Positions 54,001 to 64,000 of a DNA stretch of 64,000 bases are shown piece after piece. Made by a program: the position numbers and the translations under genes. Numbering within the stretch: position 1 is the stretch's first letter; every line of letters starts with the position of its first letter. Origin of the DNA: Scatophagus argus (taxonomy: Eukaryota; Chordata; Actinopteri; Scatophagidae); contig NC_058504.1 of assembly GCF_020382885.2 (NCBI RefSeq), positions 11,460,519 to 11,524,518 on the forward strand, written 5' to 3'. The notes below the pieces were generated by a model that did no database searches, was not told the origin of the DNA, and was given only the letters and a program-made list of their open reading frames with translations.

Positions 54001-57000
54001 ATTGTCTCCCTTTTTGTAATTGAATCTATCCCTCTCTTCATCTTTCTTTCTCCTCAGTTTCAGACCTGATCTTCTGTCTCTCACTCAAGCATGCAAACGC
54101 AATGCAATTAGTTGTGTTGGAGAAAAAACCACTGGCCTACATTTCTAATTGACTTCAGAACAGTGGATAAGCAAACAGCATTAGCCTGACCTGAATCAAA
54201 AAATGCAAAATGCTTGCAACATCCTTTATTATTCATTTCTTTGACCTCAGCTCTTATATCTCCCAAATTCTTCAAAAGATGCTTTAACGTAATGAAAACT
54301 GACCTGCAGCATGTCATCAGCAGCTTTTTATTAGCTTTAATTTTAGGACATAAAGAAGTCAAAATCAAATCAACAAAGAGACCAGCAGCTTTTCAGATAC
54401 TCACATACTACACTGCATTTTAAGAGGACTGATTGACAATTTGAATTTAGAGCTGCTCAAATTCTGTCAGTGGTAAACATGATCATTCTGTGTTATTCCA
54501 TAAAAGTCAATAAAGCAAATTAGTTGTCAGAATGGTTCTCTTTATACACTGTTATCTCCTTCTGTTCACTGGGAGAACTTCCTCCACTGGTGTCACTGGG
54601 TTTTGTTTGATTGGGACTGAATGTTCATCACATAAGGCTTAAAGTAACCCTGACACTGCTTTGGTTTGTGGAGATTAAAGACAAAATTTAATAAAATGGT
54701 AGCGTATCCAAAGGATTAGACTGATATTTCAATCACTCCAACGGTGAAAATACTAAGAAAACATGCCATGTCTGATAGGTGTGTTTATCTGCTTCAGATG
54801 ACAATAGTGGATTACAACACTTTTTTTTTTCCACAGGAAAAAAGGATCAAATTATGTTAAACCAGTCAGCAGCTCCCCTAACGTGAAAAACAGGATGGCA
54901 TTTCAAGTGAAAAGAAAAGGTCACAACTTTTCAAACTTAAACTTGCAATAAATTATTCTTTTGACTCTTCCAACTGGGCAAACAGGGAACAAGTTGCGAA
55001 CAAAGCATTGATATTTAACCTTTTTAGCTGACATGATGAACCTGTTATGGGTAGTAAGATCTAGTAGTTACTGAGCAACATTATCATTTATTTCCTATAT
55101 TTATTTATTCCTATATGTACTCTGAGGAATATATATATATAAATTCTCCACTATGTTCACCAGCTAGTCTTCCCCTGTGTCTACCTGTTGTTTTGTGCTA
55201 AGCATGCAGCATTTGTGGCTTTTTAAAACTTTTTCAGGGAAAACAACACCAGTGAGAATGATCCAAAACTGTTGTTGTGGGCCACACAGCTAAACAATGA
55301 GCTATAACTCACTGTAAAGCTCTATAAAGCCAGGGGGAACTGCAGAAGAGAATTCTCTCTCATTACTATGAGCGACCCCTTTCACATTATAGCATGGTAT
55401 TTAGATTGTCATCTGATACATTATTACTGTAAAATATTGTTTATAGCTGCTTTGTGTAAAGTGGTAACGGGTAGGAGAAAGCAGATCTGACCTGTTGTAA
55501 AGGAGAATGTCTGGAGTCCAGATCTGGTCTGAAGGGAATCGAAGGTTCTGGACACCAGGGTAGTTTTCTGGATTCCAGCTCAGGTAGATGTCTGTCCAGT
55601 ACTGAGGTAGACAGAGAGAGGGGCAATAACTCTCATGCTCTGCAAAACCCATCATGTCCAACGCTAGTTGAATAATCTAATTGGACTTTTACAAGACAGC
55701 TGTATATTCAGTAGAAATAAGAAAGTTGCATGTTGCCAGGAAGGACTAAAAATGGAAAGATAAAATAAAATAATGGTGGAGGAAAAGAAAAAAAAATTAT
55801 TCCAGTGAAAATGTTTCTAACCACACAGGCATTCCTCGTGACTTCAAAAATGTAAGAATAAGCAGCCATCTAGCTACATTTAGTGTAATATAGCTGTGGT
55901 GGATCCGATGCTTAGGTGGGGCCTGGACACAAACACCTTCAGTCTAAACACTATTCCTCTCTCCGCTTTTTTAATACCTATCGACTTACCAAAGCAACAA
56001 GTCAAGATTCCTGCTGAACAGTGAGCACCAAGCAAAGTGTGTCCTTATTGTAACTGTTGCACAGACTAATTTGGCTGCATGCCATGCATCTGACTGCTGG
56101 CACGAACAATCAGGTTGACTGGCACTTAAATATGCTGTGCTGTATATTCCTAACTCTTCTTCCTCCACGTCACATTTTTGCTTGACAGTCTGCCAGAAGT
56201 GATGATTCATGCTGATGGCAGCAATGATAAAGGACACACACAAAAGTCTTCTCTCTCTCTCTTTCTCTCACACACACACACACACACACGCACGCATACA
56301 CTTGGTCAGCAACAACTGGTGGCTGAATTCTATTATTAAGCCTTATGTTTATAACAGTATGCTAAATGAAACTGTGAGCTCCGGAAATGGAAGAGCGCAG
56401 ATAGTTTACAAATACTTGGATGGATGAGCTATCCATAAACCAATACTAACTGGATAAATGGTAAATATCAGAAATAAAAAAATGCTTTGTACTGCAAAGA
56501 ATGAAACCAGGAAATAAATTGTATCTGTGGAGGTGCACGATTAAGCATTTAATGTAGTGGCACTGGTAATTTGAGAAACCCAGTAACAGAGTCTAAAGAA
56601 GATAATTGTTTAATAAAATCCAAAATATGATTAAAGCACATTAAATCGGTAATAACGTTCCTTTATCAGACTTTGGCTCACCAGCTGCAGCCAGGCGTTG
56701 GTCATCAGCACTTGGTTCTTCTCATCCTGAGGACAGAAACAAAAAAAAAACAAGAGAAGAAGAGGAAAAGACAGAACATGTTTTCCTTTTGTAAAAGACA
56801 GGACAACCATTATATTGAGCATAATGGAAAGGGGGGGTTTCTCATCAGCAAGTCAGTGCATTTGTTTTGCATATCCAAAGAAAAACAAACCAGATGGGGT
56901 AAAACTGTGTGAAAGCCTGTTTTATGTAACCAAGTGCACTTCTGCTGAATAGTTTCACAGTAACAAATTACACAACCCTCTCGTAAATATGTTCTGCAAA

Positions 57001-58897
57001 AGTTATTATGTAGTTAAATATGAATTTAAATGCACTATTGCGAACTCACTAATGATCACAAATATTAAACCCAACTCTATTGTCCCGAAACAGGGAAACG
57101 GCAAATAATGCTCCTTTAAGAGATGAAAGCTGAAGGTGGGGGGTTGGGGGTGCAGAATGAAGCTGATGTCTTTACCAAGGATGCATTTCAAAAATGTTTA
57201 CATATGGCATTTGTAAAATTATGACGCTCATATTCTAGCTGTAGGGTGAAATTACCATTTCTGCAGCATTTCTGCTCCAAGTGAAAAAGTCAGAAATGTC
57301 CGCACAGACACAGAAAGGAGGGCTGATTAGGATGAAAGAAGGTTCCCTTTTTCAGCGCACTGCATCTGTAAATCGGTTTGTCTGCATCTCCACATCTCTC
57401 TCTTTCTGTTCTTTCACTGAGCCCGGAGTTGGAAATATTTGCACATATGGCAAACCATTCTATAACGTCCAAACGATCAAGCAACAGCCACAGCTGAAAG
57501 TAATAACTGGAAATATGGTGTGTGTGCGTGTGTTTGTGATTTCTTGAAATGATGAAAACAGAATTGTGTGTTGTATAAAATGTATAACCTGTGAATATTA
57601 ACTGCAAAACTGAATGTCTATGAGCTTATTCCATAGACAGACTGCGCTTGTGGGTCACTGGTTCATGGTTGTTCTTATCTGTTTTTTTCATTTTTAGAAG
57701 CACTCAACATTATTACTGCAAAATATATATTTCACTCTACTGCACCCGAAGAGCGGCACTGATGGAACATAACTAAGTACATGCAAATTTGAGGTATAAT
57801 TTTTCATTTTTTCATTTTATGCTACTTTGCACTTTACATCACTACGATCCAGAGGGAAATATTGTACTTCTTACTCCACTATATTTGAGTTTCAGTTACT
57901 AGTTACTTACTTTTTTATATTACAATATTAAATAGCCATACAGTCCAGTGGAAACCATGAATCTCCATATTTGGTGATTTTCAGCCTAAATTAGCCTCAT
58001 GTTTTAAAGTTTTAATGCCTTTGTTTATCACCTGCGATGTGAAAATATTCCTCACGGTCAGAAAAAGTTAAACAACGTTCATGTCATAACTCGGGTTTTT
58101 AAAATGCACCACGGCTCGTCTCTACTGCCAGGCAGCTGACAGCACTGTCATCCTCTCAGGCACACTGGACACCACTGAATCAACACAGAGTCTCCTCGAC
58201 TGATTATGCGAGTCACTGACTTTTAAAGGGCAGCCCTAATAATATGCATTGCAATAATACAGTATGTGTGCATTTCTTTATTTTTCCTTTTTTAAGCATT
58301 GTCTCTCATGTTTCATTGTATTCTTCACTCTTAATTTCTTCAACATACATTTCACAAACTTTATCACAGTCATTTTTTAAAATGATTTTTAATATACTTA
58401 TTATTATTATTATTATTTCTAGCTAAGGCACTACTGTGATTCTAACCCCTACACACTTTTCTAGTTTTGAACTGTGATAACTGTGCGGCGCTAAAATATT
58501 TTTACACTTTTCACCATGTAAAGTGATCCTCTGTGTTACATAAAAGTATCTGAAACTATGACACAGGTCATAGTTGAGTAAATGTAAAGCTATGGTTCTA
58601 AAATGTTATATAATAAACATACGAATGGTGCATGATAAATGGATACAATGGGTCAAAAATACAAGTAAGAATAACTTACACATATATTTACATGTTTGTA
58701 TACGCTTAACGCCTGGGGTCAACAGATCAAAAAAAGCAGATGCTCTCTCTCACTCACCACATCTATGATCTGCAGCAGTGTGAGGCCAAGCTCCACCAGG
58801 ATGGCGGCTGAATCATTGACCACAGGTCTCTCCAGCCGGTTGTAGTTAGCCAGCAGCTCCTTGTACAGCCTCCTCTGGTGTTCTCCCTGCAGGGATC
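41352..58897 (-). CDS. chrna8: Neuronal nicotinic acetylcholine receptor alpha-8 (alpha-7/alpha-8 class), 5' incomplete, 8 exons visible
   Basis: Exons, in order of transcription: 58897-58758, 56726-56682, 55601-55492, 46650-46403, 45592-45398, 44778-44692, 42535-42426, 41972-41352. They join in frame to 517 residues lacking only the signal-peptide exon, which must end in phase 1 and was not found. The protein is a Cys-loop ligand-gated cation channel. Visible features are the Cys-loop C-x13-C ([15 protein letters not shown]), the vicinal Cys pair YYECC that defines alpha subunits, and binding aromatics in YWTD, LLYN and SWTHNGW. The pore helix M2 ([17 protein letters not shown]) keeps the Glu linked to calcium permeability. 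M1, M3 and M4 are all present. Residues such as [22 protein letters not shown] and the C-terminus [11 protein letters not shown] match chicken alpha-8 rather than alpha-7 as I recall them. The M3-M4 loop has a Gly/Pro/Ser-rich insertion. Confidence 0.93.
42055..42360. repeat. Fish 'GTCCCCATAAG' repeat with telomere-like CCTAACCCTAA tract, nAChR intron
   Basis: CCTAATCCTAACCC and CCTAACCCTAACCTTAACCTAACC (about 42105-42215) are followed by TTGTCCCCATAAGTAAGG, AAGTCCCCACAATGTGAC and a short CACA tract. This order is typical of a widespread fish intronic repeat. The CCCTAA-like units are degenerate, so it is not a true telomere. Confidence 0.6.
42966..42993. repeat. (CA)n microsatellite
   Basis: CA tract in the intron between the receptor exons at 44778-44692 and 42535-42426. 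Confidence 0.95.
44398..44421 (+). repeat. Poly-A run (24 A)
   Basis: Uninterrupted A-run in a receptor intron, about 270 bp past the exon at 44692-44778 in the direction of transcription. On the transcribed strand it is poly-T. Confidence 0.9.
46263..46286. repeat. (ATC)n microsatellite
   Basis: Short ATC repeat in the intron following exon 46650-46403. Confidence 0.85.
48019..48065. repeat. (CA)n microsatellite
   Basis: CA tract with one AA interruption near its end. Confidence 0.95.
48575..48613. repeat. (TG)n microsatellite
   Basis: TG tract with one CG interruption. Together with the CA tract about 0.5 kb upstream it could form an inverted pair in the transcript. Confidence 0.95.
50551..50570. 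repeat. Perfect 20-bp hairpin
   Basis: GTACATCT-TTGT-AGATGTAC is an exact inverted repeat with 8-bp arms and a 4-bp loop, directly abutting the possible transposon relic that starts at 50571. Confidence 0.8.
50571..51225. mobile_element. Possible decayed hAT-like nonautonomous element
   Basis: The left end GGGGGTCATCAACAAAATTTGTCAGAGGGCCAGAA and the right end GGCCCAACGGCCACCGGCTGATGCACC are loosely inverted copies. They resemble ends of vertebrate hAT-type repeats that carry 'GGGCCAGA...GGCCC' near both termini. The match is poor, no target duplication is clear, and there is no coding capacity. Confidence 0.25.
52800..53150. repeat. Dispersed fish repeat copy (GCTAACATG / GGATGAATCCTAATGA type)
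   Basis: It contains GATGATGAATCCTAATGAACA, GTACAAAATGTTGAACAGATGTTCATGGTCC and TGCTAACAGGCTAATCTTTGG, in the order found in a common percomorph repeat (from memory). It is about 350 bp and diverged. Confidence 0.55.
53803..53840. repeat. 12-bp minisatellite
   Basis: Three tandem units of TGTGTTTGTGTC with one variant (TGAGTTTGTGTG). Confidence 0.8.
56268..56290. repeat. (CA)n microsatellite next to a CT tract
   Basis: A CT-rich run followed by a CA tract with CG interruptions, in the intron between exons 56726-56682 and 55601-55492. Confidence 0.9.
57775..57935. repeat. Dispersed fish repeat fragment (AGAGGGAAATATTGTACTT type)
   Basis: TTTTATGCTACTTTGCACTTTACATC...AGAGGGAAATATTGTACTTCTTACTCCACTATATTT...GTTACTAGTTACTT matches, from memory, a common fish nonautonomous repeat. 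A related stretch near 58.53-58.59 kb may be its other end. Confidence 0.6.
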
Positions 58898-60161
58898 CTG
58901 AGGCAAAACAAAGGAAACAAGAAAACATAAAACAAGAAGAAGCACTGAAAGGTCTCTCATAAAGCTAGGAAGGTGATCTTTGAGATTATTTTGTCATACA
59001 TATTCACCAGCCGTGACCACATATTTGAGAGCTGAAGGTACGCCCCCTTCAGTCATTACAGACACTTTCTGAAGGTCACTCCTTGATTTATAGACACAGT
59101 GTGTGCAGTCCTTTTGTTTGCATTTTAAGTCATAAATCTACTGCTGGATTAATGATGTTCCAGACCATTTTTTTCCCTTTGAGTTTTGGCTTGCGATATC
59201 CTTTTCCTGCAAATTTTACTTTGGAACATATTCTTGAATACTAACGCTGGATTTTAATCCAGAAAGTATCTTTAATGGCCTCCTTAACCTTTTATCCTTC
59301 GTTTGCTGGCACCAGCTTGCAGCCCGATTATAAATTACCTGGTGGAGTTTTAAACACGCTGCCACATGCTGCACTTACTGAGTCTGTACAGCCTGTGCCA
59401 AGCTGTCCCCGATTCCTACATCCTGTAAACGTGCCTTCAAACAGTGTATAAGAGGAAAGTCTGTTGTTCAGCTCAAAGTTTTGATGAATAATGTATAAAT
59501 AAACACATGTGCTGACATCTGCATATACACTTAGACACACACACACACACAGGACACAACTGTGAGTTGGTGTACCCTTAAGGTCCAGGCTGATTAGAAT
59601 GATGTGTTTGTTGGCCCAACTTTCATCACCATTATTGATTATCCCAACCTCACCTTCCGTATACATTTAGCACTGCCCATTTGTCCCAAAGTAAAGTGAG
59701 CACACACACATAGACACACTGTTAATGACCCTGGAGTCATTGATCTCTCTATAGTGGATTTTAAGAAACAAGAGAAAAGGGAAACGGGGTAAAAATTTCA
59801 TATTAAAAATCATTTATATTAATAAGTCATCTGCTATTGATAAGATGTTCACACTGCAGGTAAAATCAATTAATCAATTGTTTTTCCTTCATATCAGACA
59901 GAGATCTGATTGAATGATTGGGGGCTGCAGTGTCAAAGCAAAAAGCTTTAAAATGTCCAGCTACGACTGAATGGATCTGTGTGTGACGCCGTACACAATG
60001 ACTTGGCCTTCATTTATTATTGTCCTCCCTGTTGGCAGGTGATATATCTCAAGTACTGCACATGGAGGTCAACTTGGAACAATGTCATTAATTGTCTTTT
60101 GAGGGCAATGTTATTTACACCATCTAAGGCTTTGAAAAGGACTTCCAGGATGGGAAAACTG

Positions 60162-60162
<1 letters not shown>

Positions 60163-60192
<30 letters not shown>
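60163..60192 (+). repeat. Homopolymer run of 30 G
   Basis: Thirty consecutive G on the plus strand (C on the transcribed strand). It is a strong potential G-quadruplex former, and its exact length is prone to sequencing error. Confidence 0.85.
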
Positions 60193-60194
<2 letters not shown>

Positions 60195-61085
60195 GGACAA
60201 ATCTGAATGAAAACCAAATGAATCAGCGGCCTGCATAAGAGCCAGTAGCACACACATTTCAAACAACATACAGATTACACTTACATGTTGTTACACTTTC
60301 CATGCACACATGTTGTGATATATGGACATATGCAAATATATTTGCTGACAGGCACACTCATAATAATCCTGAAACATTATTTTACTTTAATACAACACAT
60401 ACACAACCTGTCACTAATATAAAATGTGCTCAGTAGGTACACAGACATCATAATGACTCCTTGATACATACAGTGAACAGAGAGAAAGAAAAGACAGAAC
60501 ATCAGACACACAGTATGGATGAGAAATAAGGAGACAGGATTACATAGAAGGAGGGGAGTGAGCTCTACAGTCCTGTAAAGCTGTGAAGACAAAATTGTCC
60601 CTTTTGCCCTGCACGGTGCTGATTGGCTCATTAAGGCTGTAATGAGGAGAGTTATGGCAGGACTGCGCCTAAGGTCAAAGATGGAGACGCTAGAAGAAGC
60701 TGCTCAGCACAGCAGAATTCCTCTCCCTGCTGCTAAGGAGCTACGCAGAATTTATCACATCAGACCGTATGCTTTCTATCCATGCATCTGTCTTTCTGGC
60801 TTCCGGTACCTTATGTGGAAGTTGGACTAATGTATGAAAACGCTCACAGCCACAACTGTGGACACAAACGCATTTTTTTGCACCATTTTTGCTTTTATGT
60901 CATTCAGTCTCTAAATGTGCTCAAATGGACACCTTGGCAAGTGCGAGTGCACTCATGGCTTCTCCAAACGTAAAAGCACAATCTCAGTAAATCAGTACTC
61001 AGTGAGAAAAAGTCATAAATCTGTCCGTCTACGCACAGTTCAATCTGCATACACACATGCACTCAAATTTGACTAGAGCCTCATC

Positions 61086-61101
61086 TGCTGCTGCTGCTGC
61101 T
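61086..61101. repeat. (CTG)n microsatellite
   Basis: Five to six CTG units. Confidence 0.8.
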
Positions 61102-61349
61102 ATCCAGCCAAGCTGCCTCCTGTGACTCCTCCTGTCTTTTATTACTGTGAATTGTGAACTGACATCCAAACAAACATAACTAAACTAATAAAGTCAGCGA
61201 AGAAGAATTGAAAGCTAAGTCTCTGTTGCTGCTCATCTCATAAAAACTGTGTTTGGAGGAGATTAAAAACATCAAATAAAATGAACCGCCGTGCCAAACA
61301 AACGTGCGTAGCGTATGCCAGGGATGAAGGGATACATCAATTAGTTGCC

Positions 61350-61370
61350 TTTTTTTTTTTTTTTTTTTTT
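61350..61370. repeat. Poly-T run
   Basis: About 20 T. Equivalent to poly-A on the minus strand. Confidence 0.85.
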
Positions 61371-63084
61371 AATAAACTCCCTAATGAAGCTGATATGAGA
61401 AGCTGGCAAGAAGATCATTTTCCAAACACAAAGAGAGATCTCATCAAACAAACTCCCACAGAGGGAGAGGAAGAGAGCTGGGGTGATAGGAAGATTTGTC
61501 ATTTGTTCAACATCCTCTTTCTTTACCTCTATGTTCTCTACCTTTGTCCTTTTATTTAAAGAGCATGATTTAAACCCTCTGTAGATGTCTTTCTCAGATC
61601 AGGATGAAAGGAAGGTAATTGTCAGGAAGCCTCATTTAGTCTAATGGCATTTTTCACTTTTAATATATCTTTTGTATTATATGATTAAGGCCATTAGCAG
61701 TCAGTGTAACACAAAATTTAAGTGAGAACTTAAATGACTAATTAAGGCTGAATACAGAATAAACAGTACGGAACATTTAAATGGACGGCCGAGGAGTTCG
61801 AACTCTAATGATGCATTTAACCTTTGGCCCTGCAACCTTTCTGACACTAAACTGAATCACCTCCTTTAGTCTTCATTAAATGTAACTTCACAGTAGTTGG
61901 TAGGTCACCATTTAGTGTCATGCATGTGGACAGACACACACACAAATGTCACATCCATATGTTATAATGTTATTGTTAACCTTTCTACCATGATAAAGAG
62001 AAAACAAATGAGTGTCCCGCATATTCTGTATATCCCATGTGTGTATATCGGTTGTGTGCATGCTAAACTCTAATGGTAACAAACTAAAGCAGATCAATAC
62101 TCCATCAGTGCTGTGGTCATTACAGGAAATGCCAGGGGTCACCACTGTGTATTCCTCAGGTCTCTGAGAAGGTCACTTATTAGTTTACCAAAGGATCAAT
62201 CATGAGTAAAACATGTTAGTCATTTATAAACATATCCGTTCATTAAGGTCACCAACCCTTTTCAGGTATCATCACAAATAAACAGTCGTTTTGAGTACAG
62301 GGAAGCAAAGTCAGAATCAACATTTAGTGTCAAAGTGTTAACGTCTGGTCTTGACTCCACAGACTGCCGTGCAGCAGTTCAGTCCACAGCAGCAAGAAAA
62401 ATGTACTTGGCTGAAATAAATCACAGTGTTCAGGCATTCTGTCCCAGTTAGAACTAATTCATTGTCAGTATAAGTGAGTACAGTAGGAAAAAATGGTCAG
62501 CATTTGTTGAAATCCTTCTTACTAAAGTCAAAGGTCATCAACTGTGAGAGAATGAATTTCCCCTTGATTAATAAGTACATGAACTTTAAATCTTAGTTAA
62601 ATCTAAAACACCACAAAAATCACCATCAGCAAGCAGCATTGGTGTGATCTTGAGGTTACTAGTCATCTGATTGTTACAGGTGATATCTGAACCAACTCCA
62701 CTGTTCAAAACATTTCCCCAATTAATATGTACAATTTTTTTATTTTTTATTTTTAAGTGGGTTTGCTCTTGGACCAGGACCACACAGAAACAAATATTTG
62801 GAAAACAGAAGCAAACTGAGAGGTTAGTAGAAGTTACATTAAATCTTCACATTGATGTGTACACGTGAACCTAAACTCTGATAGCACACTGAGGTCACCT
62901 CCGGAGATCCATATGTCTATAGAATTATTTTTAGTTTAATAAGCAGAGCCAGACTGCTTTACTGGAGGAATACTGAACAAGAGAAGAATCTATAGATTAG
63001 CACTTTATAGATTAGAGGAGGCTGGTGAGGGGTACTTTAAAGCTCCTAAAAAAGCTAACAGGTGAACCTTGAGTCAAGATTTTT

Positions 63085-63422
63085 TCCATCCATCCATCCA
63101 ATTTCTATACTGGTGTATCTGTCAGGATCTGACAGGGGGCTGGAGCCTATCCCAGCTGACAACAGGCGAGAGGCGGGGTTCACCCTGGACTGGTCACCAG
63201 TCAATCACAGGGCTGACACACAAAGACAGACAGCCACACATAGGGGCAATGTAGCTAAGCCAATTAACCTAATGTGCAGGCTTTTGGTACCCGGAGAAAA
63301 CCCATGCAAGTACAGGGAGAACATGCAAACTCTGCACAGAGGGGCCAAGGCCTGGACCTGAACCCAGAACCTTCTTGCTGTGAGGCTGTGTGTGCTAACC
63401 ACTGCACCACCAGGCCACCAGT
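63085..63422 (-). mobile_element. Common fish interspersed repeat with tRNA-like head (SINE-like)
   Basis: Plus-strand phrases GGAGCCTATCCCAGCTGACA, GGAGAACATGCAAACTC and AGAACCTTCTTGCTGTGAGG are hallmarks of one of the commonest fish repeats. On the minus strand it begins near 63.42 kb with TGGTGCAGTGGTTAGCAC (A-box like) and GGTTCTGGGTTCAGGTCC (B-box like), and ends near a CCATCCATCCATCC tract. It is nearly full length, and its short open frames are not genes. Confidence 0.8.
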
Positions 63423-63429
63423 CAAGATT

Positions 63430-63934
63430 TTCAAGATTTATTTATTTAGTAATTAGCAGATACATACTGTTGTACATACTCAGAGAGTCTAATTCGACAC
63501 ATGAATACTGAACCTCTATTGACAAGTTAATTATCCTTAACATTTTGTATGCCGATCTCTGCAAAGAGAAATAAAAGGCTCTGCAAGGCTGACCCAAACA
63601 ACTAGCAAAAAACATAACAAAAACCTAAATGTACAAACTATTTAATGTTAATGTAAAAGTACAGGCACAGACCTTTTATGTGTTTAGCATCAAAACATCA
63701 TACTGCATATTTTGAGCATATTTGAACACTGGGGGGTGTACCTAGAATATATATTATAACTACCGCCCAGGCGCCCATAATTTTTCTCATGCCAGCACAG
63801 CCAGATAAAAGGATCAAACCAGCTGTTAAAAGCCACCAGAATACAAGAACTTAGAATTGCTCTGATTAAAATTTCCCCAGACCCCCATTATATTGTTGCC
63901 ACCCACATTTTCATTGTTTCCTACACTCAAGTTG

Positions 63935-63967
<33 letters not shown>

Positions 63968-64000
63968 GACACGCACACACACTCACACACATACACATTA
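63430..64000. other. Gene-free right edge
   Basis: AT-rich sequence ending in a CT tract (about 63.94-63.97 kb) and a CA-rich tail. No exon seen. Confidence 0.6.
63940..63967. repeat. (CT)n microsatellite
   Basis: CT tract at the right edge of the window. Confidence 0.9.

Larger units (their letters stand above)
46651..55491 (-). other. chrna8: Large (8.8 kb) nAChR intron
   Basis: It separates the exon encoding loop A from the fused loop B/Cys-loop exon. It holds two microsatellites (48.02 kb CA, 48.58 kb TG), a perfect hairpin at 50551-50570, a possible decayed DNA transposon (50.57-51.23 kb), a GCTAACATG-type repeat copy (52.8-53.15 kb) and a 12-bp minisatellite (53.8 kb). No additional exon is seen. 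Confidence 0.7.
58930..63060. other. Gene-free stretch 5' of the visible receptor exons
   Basis: Expected to contain, or to be part of, the first intron of the receptor gene. No minus-strand signal-peptide exon ending in phase 1 before a GT donor could be chosen with confidence. It holds a 30-G run, a CTG repeat near 61.09 kb and a T-run near 61.35 kb. Confidence 0.5.

Noticed and set aside
58763..58960. Minus-strand frame starting [20 protein letters not shown], resembling a signal peptide
   Set aside because: It is out of frame with the receptor; its hydrophobicity comes from the acceptor's T/C-rich tract.
63062..63456. Several open frames at the right end
   Set aside because: They fall inside the tRNA-headed fish interspersed repeat.

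Overview
The window is vertebrate nuclear DNA, almost certainly from a ray-finned (probably percomorph) fish. It is AT-rich and intron-rich, with dense CA/TG microsatellites and several interspersed repeats familiar from percomorph genomes. The genes are split by GT-AG introns and encode proteins recognisable as vertebrate orthologs. No bacterial operon, CRISPR array or plasmid feature is present.

Layout. Positions 1-17.6 kb hold no recognisable gene. They contain microsatellites, a tRNA-derived SINE (about 11.25-11.54 kb), a possible noncoding first exon on the minus strand (about 6.25-6.6 kb) and, at the left edge, a decayed fragment resembling the DNA polymerase B of a Maverick/Polinton-type element. 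From 17.6 to 24.0 kb lies eef1g (minus strand, 10 coding exons, 437 aa), with a pyrimidine-rich TOP-like promoter. Four of its introns each carry a copy of the same H/ACA-box snoRNA. From 24.3 to 27.6 kb lies polr2g (minus strand, 8 coding exons, 172 aa, RNA polymerase II subunit RPB7). Head-to-head with it across about 670 bp is a plus-strand gene (28.28-30.89 kb, 5 exons, 247 aa) for an AhpD/CMD-type peroxidase-like protein with a probable mitochondrial targeting sequence. After a gene-poor 10 kb, 41.35-58.90 kb holds a minus-strand homomeric-type nicotinic acetylcholine receptor alpha subunit, best matched to alpha-8. Eight coding exons are visible and the signal-peptide exon was not found. 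From 58.9 to 64 kb there are repeats only.

Most interesting content. The four intronic snoRNAs in eef1g share an invariant pseudouridylation pocket in the 3' hairpin. Its two arms are exactly complementary to the conserved 28S rRNA segment GCAUGAA-UG-GAUGAA, which predicts a guide RNA for that U (the site that yeast snR86 modifies, from memory). Thus one translation-factor gene produces both elongation factor eEF1G and a multi-copy ribosome-modifying RNA. Other points of note are the AhpD-like gene with an intact E-x11-C-x2-C-x3-H motif and an AP-1/MARE-like site in its shared promoter, and an nAChR gene in which two exons that are separate in mammalian CHRNA7 are fused.
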